In this document: one piece after another, positions 1 through 11,720 of the stretch | How positions within the stretch are numbered: position 1 is the stretch's first letter | Layout of the letters: the number at the start of each line of letters is the position of its first letter | NCBI GenBank assembly: GCA_036785705.1 | Contig: JAWUZG010000028.1 | Span: forward strand, 62,001 to 126,000 | From: Acanthornis magna | Lineage: Eukaryota > Chordata > Aves > Passeriformes > Acanthizidae | Length of the DNA stretch: 64,000 bases | Direction: 5' to 3' | Made by a program: the position numbers and the translations under genes | The notes under the pieces: generated by a model | The model's database searches: none | The model's input: only the letters and a program-made list of their open reading frames with translations | What the model was told of the DNA's origin: nothing

Positions 1-1760
1 TGTGAAAGGGACCTTCCTGAACTGCTTCGGGTTTATGTGTGTTCTGCAAAGGTGAAAATAACTGCATAAAGGGGACAAGGCTAGAAATAAGTCCACTTTA
101 CATAACATCATACTATTGTGTATTGACAAAAAAACCCCATTATTTTATTTCCTTTTTCTCTGTGATTGCTTTTCTATTAGTATAATTCTTTACTTAATTT
201 GTCTTAAACTACCCTAGATTTGCACATATTTAAATATGTAAGACCTTTTACATTATTCCCTACAGAGGAGCAGGAGTGATTTATTCCTGCTAAAAATTTT
301 GATCATAGCCATAAAGGTGAAGTAAATCCAGCTTGAGGATGGCCATGTGTTATCCTATAGTGCAGCCCAAGGGAGGTTTTAAAAAACTGAATATGAGAGT
401 GTGAAGCGAAGGTACAGAATTTAAGGCCAGAAGAGATTGATAAAATCAGTTTATCTATTAAATAGCATAGATTTCCAGAAATGCTCTGAAGTAAGTCTCT
501 TAGGACTACACAAGACATCTGTAATGGAGCTGGAAAGTGAACCCAAACACACAAGTTCTACTATAGCAGGTAACCTGCAAGGCCACAGTTCAATTCTCCT
601 GGGTGGAAGCAAGTCAGGCATTTTCTTTATACTTCATTGAGGGACCATTTGCTTTTCCTGTGTCTCACATGACTGACCCGGGATCGTGCCCTCAAGCAGG
701 CAGCAGAACAAATCACAGAGCACAAATTGCTTGAAAAACTTGTGCAGGTGGATAATGAAAAGCCCAGCTGAAAACTCTTTTCTGTAAGAAGGCACTGAGG
801 GCGACTTCTCCCGAAAGCAGAATCATCACTTCTGATGGCATATCCTGTTTTCTCCTCAATGCAAGAAAACAATGCAAACCCATTATCTGGGTGGTTAAAC
901 CCATGCTGTCCACTTCTGAATTATTTATTTGTTAGGTTTCACACACCAGACAAGTAAATGTTGGGATTTTAAAAAATAATATTTACTTCTCTGTTCTTTA
1001 GTTACCAGAAGACAGTTGCCTTGATAATATGTTCTCTTCTTCCTCCTTCGGCCACAGACCCATGTTCTTCCCCTTTGCTTCCTCCAAACCATCTTTTCCA
1101 TTTGATTCTTTGCTTTCATCTGACCATAACTTTGTGTGGATGGTGCCTGAACCTGAGTGGGTCCTCAGTTCTGCTTTAAATGGCTTATGTGGAAAGTCAA
1201 ATCATCTGATCATGCACATGAGCAGAAGAGCCTTGGCAAAAAGGCAAGAGTGACCTGTGACAGACAAGGAAGAAAAAGTCCTGCCATTCCCAATGGCTCC
1301 AGGCACAGCCATGGAGCAGAGGTGCCTGGACCCCACTCAGACTCTGTGCTGAGTTTTCTACACCGAGATCCCATCGGGAGAATGTAGAACTTAATTTATC
1401 TTCCATGTTTACCAAGCTGTCTTTTGGGGACACCCGTAATGATTCTGTTTTTATCTGGTACCAGAGGAGGACAAAGGCACAGTGACGTGAGGGAAGATAC
1501 ATTAGCTGTCAGAAGGCAGGTAACACATCTTACTAACATACTCTGTTCCATTTTCCCCCCAATAGCCTGAAGCACTGTTTTCCTTTTAAAAATATCCTAT
1601 CAGCTCTGACAGATGGATTAAGGCTTAAAAGCATCAATATTTTGGGAAAGTACTACCTGCTAGCAGGCTAGATATAGGTTTGTCATTCAAGAGGTTTTAT
1701 ATTTCCTATTAGATCCCTTTCCTGAAAAACAGCAACCATTTATTTTAAACTTTACCTATT
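1..1760. other. Unique non-coding sequence, no gene recognised
   Basis: I see no supported gene here. The first 300 bases are AT-rich. The rest is of mixed composition with only short, mutually overlapping reading frames (longest about 100 codons) that resemble no known family. No retrotransposon end or RNA gene is visible. Confidence 0.6.
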
Positions 1761-1764
1761 GGTA

Positions 1765-1809
1765 GGGGGTGGGTTTAAAACAAATTTTTTGGGCGGTGGG
1801 GGGAGGGGG
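1765..1809 (+). repeat. G-rich low-complexity tract, possible G-quadruplex
   Basis: Runs of G lie at 1765-1769 (5), 1771-1773 (3), 1791-1793 (3), 1798-1803 (6) and 1805-1809 (5) on the plus strand, with a 17-base A/T-rich spacer between the second and third. This gives enough G-runs of three or more for a quadruplex with one long loop. Folding is inferred from the pattern only. Confidence 0.5.
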
Positions 1810-1962
1810 CTTGTTTTGATTTCTTCAGTGGAAACATCATCTGTCAACAGCGGGGAAGAGTGGGAGTGCTTTTCTTTGACTGTCCTGATAGGTTACCACT
1901 AAAAAACTGCTATTGCTCTTGCTCAAAGTGGATTACTAGAAGGTTGTTGCAAGAGGATAGAT

Positions 1963-2001
1963 TAAAAAAAAAAAAAAAGAAAAGAAAAAAAGAGAGAAAA
2001 A
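1963..2001 (+). repeat. A-rich tract with interspersed G
   Basis: A run of about 14 A is followed by AAAAG-like and AGAG units. It may be a simple repeat or the decayed tail of a retroposed sequence. No recognisable body lies upstream, so a simple repeat is the safer call. Confidence 0.7.
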
Positions 2002-5000
2002 TATCATCCCAGAAGCAGATTTAAAGACTTCTGAATAACTTTTTTTCCTCTCCCAGGAAAGTCTAAATCAGTCTTGTTGTTCATATTCCCCACCTTACTT
2101 CTGACAGGCTGTTTTGCTTATCTGGCATTTCAGCTCAGATGGATCCCACCTGATAGCAGGCAGAGACACTGAAGTTAGGGCTGTCATTATCTGGGCACCA
2201 GCTACAGTCACAGAGAAGAGAGAGACACCTCAGGAGAGGGATTCACATCTGAGGAGGGTGAATCATTCTCTCAAGATGCCAGTATTTCTCCATTTCTCAA
2301 GATGCTGCTGGCACAAACAGCAGTAAGTCAGTACAATGAGGCTTCTAATTTTGGAGCCTTGGTGAAGCGCCTGAAGTCTGATGAGTGAATCTAGACTGTG
2401 GTGAATCTCCCTCTCATCATATCTGCAGCTTGATGGAAAGAAAGGTATCAAAGATATTCACCCCTTTGTCACACAGGACTCTTGTGAAGGGAGATGAGAG
2501 CAGAGAATTCACAAAGGAGAAGGGGAATAAAGAGAAGAGAAATATGGAGGTTTCCGAGGGGAAGTGAGGAAATCTATCCCACTTTTGCCTTCTGGCTTTG
2601 TGAGCTGAGTTACAGGGCTTCTTGTCTATGCCACCTCCACAGCCAGAAGGCTGCTCAAATACAGGATTTGATTCTGGCCCAAAGCTCAGGCAGGAGCATA
2701 GCTGAGGATTTGCACATGGTTTCCATCTGCTCCCCAACTACTCCTCTCCAGTAACTCGTGCAGCTGAATGGCTGCTGTTCTAGGAAGGACAAGGATGGGG
2801 TGGCCACTGACTTCAGCCCAAAGACTCATAGTGGCTGAATATATTCCGTAGAAGGATACGAAAACATCAGCAACCTCAGTGCAATTCCAGAGAAACATTT
2901 CATTTCAGGAGATTCTTTGATGTGCGATATTTTCTTATGCCAGCAAGGAGTTAAAAGAAATGGAACGTTTTTTGGCTCAAAACAGTGGTAGGAGGTGGAA
3001 AAGCAGAGTCAAGTTAGGAGCTCAGCATTGAACAGATCAGCAATGTGATCTCATCTGAGGACCCTGACTCCAGGATGTCCTGGCAGCATTCTTTGCATGA
3101 GTGTTCTTCCAGTCTCAAGAAACCAACAGGGCAATGTGATCCCCCAGACACTTCCACCCTGTGACCCCAAGTCCAAACCCATCTCTACAGGGCACAGTGG
3201 ATTCAGGGGATCTATCCCCAGTGGAAGGACTGAATAAAGGGTCCTCCTCAGGGATCAGCTTTTGAGTTGCTGTTCTCTGCGGCCTTGTCTGGAGTAGTTT
3301 CAGCTCTGCCACGTCCTCAGAGGTGCCCCAGCACTGTCTACAAAGTACTTCCTACTGTGCTGAGCCCAAAAGAATCACCAGAGGGTTCCCATCAATGAGG
3401 CACTTGGCAGAAATTCTCTCCTGATGGTGTTTAAGTTTCCCAACTCAGTCACTCTGGCATGTGGCTGTGCAGTTCTGCTCTCCGTCCATTGCCTAAGGGG
3501 CACAGTGACTTTCCTGCTTTCCCACCATTCTGAATGCAGAAGTTCATTTTATCAGATCCAAAGCGTCCAGTTCTTGCACACTTTTGAAATGCAGGTGAGA
3601 AAAGAACAACTCCTGCTTTTCTTCTTTCTCGCTGATTTTGGCAGAGGGGTCCTTGTGAGCATCAGGATGACCCAATCAGGGTTTATGAGAGCCGTGAAGC
3701 ATCTGAGTGTGGCCTGAAAACAGTCACATCAGTGGCCCTGTGTACTCCAGGCAGAGGCAATCCCTGACAGCATTCAGCCCACTGAAAACAGAAATCAGTG
3801 AAGATACAAATCACCTGTCATTCTTCATAAAGAAACCTCAGAGCAACTCCACAGTGGTGGAACACAAGCAGGGTGCAAGGAGGGTGCCGATGCCATGGTG
3901 GCATGCTCCATGTTTTGGGTCACGCAGCAGGGCATGTTGTTGGTACTGAGAGCTAAATATTCATTTCCCACTTTCCCTTATCGGTCACTGGTAAATCAGA
4001 CAGTTCCAGAGCCACAGCTTGCGGATCTGATAAAATCCAGCGTCCAGACTGAAGGTGGGAGGCAGGAAAGCATCCTGAAGCCCATGTTCGGAATAGGAGG
4101 AATTGGAACTGCTGGAGTGTAGTTATTCCAGAGGAGCTCCCAAGTGTCTCGTTTTGCATGTCTCCAACCTGCAGGTGACTATAATTATCTATCAGTGCTG
4201 CTTGGCGGAGAGAAACACGGGGAAAAAAACATTTACAGCAAGGCTGTGCACCACCCACTCCCACTGGAGAGCATTCCCGTGAGGAATTCCAGCGAACAGC
4301 ATCGGACCTCCTGGACAGTGAAGTTCACAGCCTGGCCCTGAGAAACATTGCAAGCCTTTAAAAGGTCCTCTGCAAATCATCCTCAATCATTTCTCTTCTC
4401 TCAGGCACGCACGCTGCACACTCTGCCCTGCACCTAATGGCTTCCCCGTTGATGTTTCCCGAATTAAAAATAATGTTCGTGATGCACTGTGTCATGTCCA
4501 TGTCCATGTGTGCAATAGCAGAGCAATCTAGACACCATAATAGACAGTTTGCTCAACACACTGTAATAAGATCAGATAGTTTCAGTACCTTTCTGGTGGC
4601 CATTTTTCACCCGAGTGACATGCTTATCCGTTTTGGTATATAAACTTCTACAAGGTCATCTGGGATGTTGTGTTTTACCTTGATTGATAGCACGGTGCGA
4701 GGAGCTGTGACTGATCCATGCAATCGTGTCTCAATCCATTTTTCTCCAGATCTCCAAGGGCTGAAATCCCTCATTTGAAAAACCCAAAAAACAACAAACA
4801 TCAAAACAAACAAAATAAAGAGCCCATCCTGATCCAAAAGTCTAGAGCAGTCAAAGCTGAAGTACCCATCCTGTCTGTTAATAACTTTCAAAAGTTTTTA
4901 CTGCAGGATTTGGAATGTGACAGTAAAATTCTGCAACACGCACATGGTGTGGGAGGAATAGAAATTACATTCAGAGTTTGAGTCTGGAAATTTGTGCCTG

Positions 5001-5133
5001 AACAGGGAAAAGCAAGGGATGTGTTTAATCAGCAGGCTCAAGCATCCCCTTCTTGTAAGACAGAAAAAGACAGCACTTAAACTTGATAACTCCTTGGAAA
5101 TAGCAAGCGAGGAGCACAGATCGGACGTCAGCA
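2002..5133. other. Unique non-coding sequence
   Basis: No gene is supported. Short frames overlap on both strands without domain signatures. An A/C-rich stretch at about 4777-4820 (AACA-like units) and a short triple CATGTC-like repeat near 4494-4510 are the only low-complexity features seen. Confidence 0.55.
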
Positions 5134-5760
5134 ATGCTCACTGCGGAGAAGAAACACAAAATGGAGTTAGAATTAACACATCCTTTACACACATATGTGC
5201 TCTGTGAGTTGCAGAGCAATTTGTTTGGTGGTTTCCCTACCTGCCCTCGTGGCTGGGTTCCCAATGCCCTATCCCAGTGCCCTGCAGTGCAGCCTTTTAT
5301 ATTCCATATATCTGGTTCACCAGGGAGGCTGGGACGTTCAGCTGACAGTGGGATCCCCCAGTGGGAGCAGTTAGATGATCCTCAAACTCTTAGGAATATA
5401 GCAGCATTGTCATGGGAAAAAGAAAGGAACCTGAAACACCGAAAAGGGGAAATCCCTGTTAAATATTGTTCAGAAAAGCCAGGAACTGAAGCCAGGTGTC
5501 TGCCCAGTGGCCCTGTGCCTTCAGTGGCAGAGATCATTCAAGCAAGGTTGGTCTTGTGTCCTGCCAGGCTACTGCAACACGAGCCATGGGGCCGTGCACA
5601 TCTGGATTTTCTTTTAAATCCAAACAAAGAGGGACTAGAATTAGAAATTTCTCTCCCTCCAAGTGTACATCAGGGCAGGATTGAACTTTTCCCCAGGAGT
5701 AAATCCCCCTCATCAGCCACCAGGCCCTCTCCTTCCCTTCTGTTCTGGGACTCTCCCTAG
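5134..5760 (+). other. Longest open reading frame in the window (208 codons), probably not coding
   Basis: An uninterrupted ATG-to-TAG frame of 208 codons runs through here, the longest in the window. The predicted product has no recognised domain, signal peptide, membrane segment or repeat. It is rich in Pro, Ser, Leu and Arg in its last third (for example a PSVHQGRIELFPRSKSPSSA-like stretch), as often seen in random reading through moderately GC-rich DNA. No splice sites or neighbouring gene give it context. In this composition an open frame of this length is uncommon but can occur by chance in 64 kb, so it is listed as an unassigned ORF only. Confidence 0.25.
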
Positions 5761-8700
5761 CCTTGGGGACCAGGGCCCAGATGTTTTGCCAGATTCTGAG
5801 GCATCACTGGGGTTTTGTATAAAAAGCATAGAGAGCCATCCTGCCAGAGCTCCCAGGCAGTGCCAAACACTTTCCTAAGCTGATACCTGCTGACATCAGT
5901 GCAGTCACCAGCGTGTGTGGAGGAATGAGGTCATCTCATGGAGCAGGGATTCTGGGCAGTGGTGCCAGCCCACCTTCATAGCAGGCTTTGCCAGGTGGAC
6001 ATCAGCTCTGGATCGGTCAGAAAACTGAGGCTGACACTTCTGTAAGCACTAATCTTCATTTGCAGTCCTCTTCAGTGGGATTCTGAAAACATTCATGCCT
6101 CATCCACGTCAGGCAAGGCTCTGTATCTCCTGCCCTCCAAGCTCCAGCTCCCTTCATGGGGCTAGCCAAGGCTGGAGGATTTGTGCAGCCTGAGCTCCAA
6201 GGAGCTGTAACAGGCACAGCAACAAAAATGGTGACCGGTAGGTAGCAGGTTTTTCTTTTGTCACTTGATATACTGTCATTCCAACGGTGCAATCCACAGC
6301 ACAAATGTTCTGGGAAGTGTTCCCAGCCCAGGCAGAGCTGGTAGACTTGGAGTTTAAAGGCCACAGGAATCAGTCTGAGCATCTCACACAGCCCCACTGT
6401 GACAGACCCAGAAAGGTGCCCCAGGCTTCTGGCATCAAACACTCACACCTTGAGACTGAGCTAGAGCTCTTCTTCTCAAAAGGCACCCAAATCTTCATTA
6501 ATTTTGTTAATTAACTTCACTGCTAAAGGGACTGCTACCCTCCTTGACTGATCTTACGCTAACTGTTAATTTTAGGCTACGAATGGTTACTGAACTTCCT
6601 CCTGTACAAACAGGGGCTCCCCAGGAAGAATGCCTTTCAACACGTTATCAAAGCAAAGGAGAATTTCCTCTCTCTCTCTCTCACAACAGGAAGAAAGGAG
6701 GTTCTGACTACAGCAGTGTCACTCACTGAGATGACAAGTTAAGGTTAACTGTGTGTGATTGCAGACTGCAAGATGGTAAAGTATATGCAAACCACCTTCC
6801 AAATCCCAGGATGTATATTACTATCTTTCACTCAAGGGAAAAAAACAAAAAAACCCACCTTTTTTTCCATGTAAAACCCAGAAATACTCACTTTGGATAC
6901 CATGTTCTGATCTCACTGCTTTGAAATTACTTCAGTGTGGCTCTACAGCTTTGGGCCAGCACTGGCAGAGCCCCAAAGGCAGCCCTTAGTTTATTAAACC
7001 ATGATTTGTTTTTCTGGTTTGGATCTTTTGTGAAGGAGTCACGTGAGCACCTTGCATCTTCAAATCAGCATGACTGTGCCCGCCCTCACAATCCTGTGCA
7101 AAGACAGAAAGTTAATTAAACGTGTTTAATTTATAAATGTTATGCCTTCTGGGGAGCAGAAGAGCTAAAAGGCAGTGCTGTGTTTATTTTACTTCTTCAT
7201 TCGCTGTTCCCAACCTGCAGTAGTTTATGGATATAAATAATGTTTTAGAGTAGGGAACGGTTGTGGTGGAAACTAAGCCCAACTTTTGAATAAGCCATGA
7301 AAAAAGAGTAACTTGAATCATGCAACAATTTCTAGGAAGCTGAAACAATTAATTCTTTCATGGGTAAAATATATGCCAAAAATAAAGCTTCAGTGTACCA
7401 TGTTGACAGCAAAATTTAAAAGTATGATATTAAAGAAGGCAGAATTCCCCACTAATATACAAAAACAATGTTCTCATTTAGGCCAGCAGAAATCTGGACT
7501 AGTTCCATTTGGATCATTGAGTTTGCTGTGGATTTATCCCAGGATAAATGAGAACAGAAGACAATCCTCCCAGGTTTTCTATCAGGGCCAGACTTCAAGA
7601 AGCAAATATCCATACAGCTCCAAGGTAGGACCTCTTCATCACCACTGCGTGGATCAAAATATTTGTGCTCCCTACAGTCCTCCACTTTTGAGAGGGCTTC
7701 TTTCTAAAAGCAACCCCACTCCAGCTCAGCTCCTGTAATGTTCCCAGCTGCTTGGGAAAGCTCAGATCTAATCCTGAATAATTGCAAGTATTTGTCATAG
7801 GGATAAAAATAATATCTGAAGACATGTACACCTAGGTTGTTGTGGGAGACTGCAATCCAGGCAGCAAAACAACTTTAGTAAAATGTACTCCATTCCTGAA
7901 TGAGGTTGTTTATAATTTACAAGAAAACCATTAAAAAAAATCAAAACAAACTTTAAAACATATATGGTTTCACAATCTTGTATTCAAAATGTAACCACCA
8001 ATGTTTCAACTCCTGTTAGTAGCTCCACTACCTTCAGCTACCCATGAATCTATGAGAGGAAAAGATGTTTGTGTGTCTCATACCTGGTACAGGGAATGGA
8101 AGAAGCCAGGAAGGTTTCTGGGACAGGGACCATCCTTCCCTACTGCACCAGAGGAGGATCAGTCTCTAATCCAAGTGCCAAAGGGTAGGACTAACACAGA
8201 TTTGTAGGACAATCACACAGCAATCTCTACGTTTTGCCGTGGTGCTTGGTGACATCCCTTGAAGGTTCCAGGAAATAATATCAAAATCCCAGAGACTGGG
8301 GCAAAAGGGCGTGTCCTAAAGATGACTACAATTTGCTTTTTGGATTAATAATAAGAAGGTCATTATTTGCTTTCTGTTACTTTGAGTAAAGCTTTATTTT
8401 CTTTCTACCTAAACTGTCCTCACTCCATTTACACCCCTTTTCTGCAGAATACTGGCAAGCTTAAATTAAAATACGAGTATGAACCCAATCAACATATCTC
8501 CTCTGGCTGCTAAAAGGAGCCCCCAGGCTGTTTAAAAAATCAGACTGTGCTCACAGAGAATTTGTGGTGTTGACCGAGACACTGCCAGAGCACATTTTCT
8601 AAGGGGTGCAGTGTAGGCATCACATTTGGCTTCAGCTGGACTCAAGGCAGAGTTTTGTGCTGGTGCTCTCAGGATCCTGAGCAGAGCTGGGGGAGGAAGC

Positions 8701-8904
8701 CAGGTAAGTAAACTCAGCCCTGGCTGGCACACTTTGCACCTACAAAGGGAACCTTGGTTAGATTCGTGCTACAAAGCCAACCCAGCTGCTGCTCAAAATT
8801 CAGCCTAATGTTTGTTCTACGTTCCCACAGGTAATATCCCCATAGCAGTGGTTTATATTACTGTAAGAAAAGTATTTTAAACACTTTAATGGCCTGCTTT
8901 ATAC
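5761..8904. other. Unique non-coding sequence with a small CT microsatellite
   Basis: No gene is supported. A (CT)n microsatellite of about 7.5 units lies at 6668-6682. Short A-rich stretches are present near 6840-6860 and 7930-7960. A block around 7110-7270 is AT-rich with TTAATTAA and TTTATAAAT words, which could be regulatory, but nothing firm can be said. Confidence 0.5.
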
Positions 8905-9100
8905 CCATCCTCGCCTTCGGTGGGTGCAAGTAATTGCTGGTGCAATTTTGTACCCCCAGTTATTTGCAGTTTTGGTGCATGTCACTGACGTGTCTAACTA
9001 GCTGATAAGATACGTGGGTGCAATCAGATGCTGTAATTAGAAGTTTAAATGACACGAACTGCACCCACACATAACTGCAAGTGCAAAATTATATCCATAA
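8905..9100. repeat. Diverged local repeat built around GTGCAA, unidentified
   Basis: The word GTGCAA occurs at 8924-8929, 8940-8945, 9018-9023 and 9081-9086, and GTGCAT at 8975-8980. Segments 8928-8955 and 9069-9096 align directly with 19 of 28 positions identical. TGGGTGCAA occurs at 8921-8929 and 9015-9023, and an inverted CACCCACA lies at 9062-9069. This looks like an old repeat or the decayed remains of a transposable element with internal symmetry. It could also be a cluster of C/EBP-like half sites. I do not recognise the family. Confidence 0.4.
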
Positions 9101-11455
9101 CATCTTGGAACTAACAAAGAGAGGAAGGACTAAGAAATTTGTCCCTGCAAATGTTAATTTGCATGGCAATGAGCTCGAGCCTATTTGGCAAATACACTTT
9201 CATTACACAAGGTTTAAGCCAATTGATTCTAAACAACCTGAGAGTGTTCAGACACTCAGCATTAGACACAGCATCTTAAAAATTATACTAGTCTGCTGAG
9301 CTAGGGCAAGGAAGTTTTCTCTTGAGTTAGGTAACACGTAATTCATGTCTTCGCTACGGCCCGAGCCATGGTTGGAGTAAGCAAGAGCCTTTGCTTGCTG
9401 TGACAGATTTTTATAGTGATTTCCCAAGGCTGCAGCACAGTGCAAGTGCGTTTCATATTTCATTATAAGCAAATGGTGTGCAACAAATAAGAAGTTTCTT
9501 GCTTTGGAGTTTGTCTTGACACCATAATCATTTAATATGCAATTATATATTCCAGCCTACTGCAAGGCAGAAATTTTAAACTGACACCTCTTTGTAGGCA
9601 TTATGCAAAGTTTGTGGAACATTAGAGGAGTTTTCAGTGGTTTTACTGGGAAGACACAGATGCATTTTGATGCTAAATCAAAATCATTGGTGTTTGTCTT
9701 ATTTCTCCCCTGTTTTAGCCCCAAGGCTCTGTTTAACTATCCCTGAGCACTACAGTGTGTGCCACACAACTGGAAATATTTCTTCAGGCTGTTTGTTATT
9801 TCTCCCTCTCTTCTGGCCAAGGGAGACTGAGAGGAAAACTGAACCAAGACTGAACAAGCCAAAAGAAAAGCACAACAGATGGGAGTATAGAGGGATAAAA
9901 CAAAAATGCTGAGAGATCAGATCCTTTCATCTCTGCTCCGGTACTTTGGCTCATCGGGGCAGCCTTTGCCTTTGCTGTGAGAGGGACGCACGACAAGACC
10001 ATGGCAGAGCAGCATGGGCTGCTTGCTGTGCCTTGGGGTGATCCACCCCCCCAGGCTTCGAAGTTGTGTTTGGCCTGCTGAGGACAGGAAAGCAGTTTTC
10101 AGACAAGAAAACTCTTGAGGAGAGCTGAAATGCAGAAGAGTCTCCTCTGAACCATGCCCGGTCTCTCCAGAGTCAAGCTGCCCTTTAGCCAACCTGTGTC
10201 CGCTTCTTCAGCTGAGATATTCTCACTCCCAAGCATTGCAAGAGTTTCAAATATTCAGGAGATGCCCATCCCGAGTTCAGGAAGTTTTCTTTTCATCAGA
10301 TCGCATCAAGCATCACCTGTCTCAACGTGGGAGCCAGCCCCTCCTGTGTGCCACAGACCACGGCAGCTCCTTGGTGTTCTCAGCTTGGTCCCCCACCTTC
10401 TGTCTCTGCTTCAAATGCTTTGCAGCTGACCCTAAAAGAAACAAGCCAAAATCCCAGCTACCCCAGAAGCAGTCCCTGGAGAGCAGGGCTGGCTAATGGA
10501 AAACAGCTGCAGCTGTTAATGTTGTCTCAAGGGGTCTGGCTTTAACAGTGAAGGTTCCAAGTTCAGGTCCTGTTGACAGACCATAAGATTAATACTGATA
10601 ATCTCTCCTAGCAAAATACAGTGGGGATCACCTTCTTGAGGCCCCAGGTGTCCGGAAGAACAGGCAGCAGGTGATGTCTGAGGTACCACGTTGTCCTCTT
10701 GACTGGATAAAGAAAGATGGTTTGGTGGCTTTAGTTTTTTTTTTTTTACTTTTTTATTTTTCCCCTACCTTTTTTTTTCCTTTGCCTGATAGACTTATCT
10801 CCAATTATCACACACTGTGGCTGGCCATAGACTGACTATTTCACACCATCTGAATCCAATGTCTGCTCTCCGTTAGGTGTACAGAATTTCCATATGCCCC
10901 AGTTGCTTCTACTGCCATCTCTGCTCTTGAACCTGCGGAGTTGTTGGCTGTGTTATCCAAACGATCCCTCTCAGCCTGTCAAACCCCCCAGCTAACAGAG
11001 CAGAGGGATCCAAGCAGAGATTACAAAATGTCAGGTTCCTGGATCAGCCTTGGTGATGAACAGCTCTCAGCCAAAGCCTTGGATTTCCAGGATGCAGAGG
11101 AAGGCGGAGTCCACAGAGCTGAAGGATAACTCAGAAATGGGGTGAAAAGATCTCACCAAAGCAAAACTCTTCTGATGACAACTATTAGATAACATCAGCT
11201 GAGTTTTTCAAATGAGCTGGAGAGCTCTTGGCCCAGCTTGCCATGGACATCTGCTACATGTGCTGCCTTGATAATGCCAATCTTCACCTCCGTCCTCTGG
11301 GACATGGGAGAGGGCAGAAGAGCCATCATCCACATATGAGGTTTGGCCGTGGTAATAAGGAGGCCACTGCAGCCATGAATAATCTGTTTTCCGCAGTTTC
11401 CACAACCCATACGGTGTGAAAAGCTGGACAAGGATTTGTAAATGAATTGAGCCCA
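9101..11455. other. Unique non-coding sequence with a T-rich tract
   Basis: No gene is supported. The block 9470-9620 is AT-rich, with ATGCAAT and TAATATGCAATTA-like words resembling POU/homeodomain sites, and may be regulatory. A T-rich low-complexity tract lies at 10735-10779. Reading frames at 9.9-10.5 kb overlap in several frames and resemble no family. Confidence 0.5.
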
Positions 11456-11720
11456 AGAGTAATTACACGTTCCTGCAGATTACTTGGTGCCGTAATTGCT
11501 CTTAGTATTTACCATGTGACCTAAGCCAGAAATAATCATGTATTTACTTTATATTTATATTGTAACGTGCCATGTACTGTAATTATACTGCCACTCCATG
11601 GTACTTAACACATCATTGAATGTTCCACAATTATCATGTTAGTAAATAGCACTTACCGAGATTTGTGGCCTGTAATTTCAAGCATTACCTGCTAAAGATT
11701 TATTGTAGCAATGTCAAAAA
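11456..11720. promoter_or_regulatory. Candidate conserved non-coding element (inference)
   Basis: This 265-base block is AT-rich but not low-complexity. It has several TAATTA/GTAATT words (for example TAATTACACG near 11459 and GTAATTATAC near 11578) and no long frame or repeat. That texture is typical of conserved developmental enhancers in vertebrate gene deserts. Conservation cannot be judged from one sequence. Confidence 0.25.
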
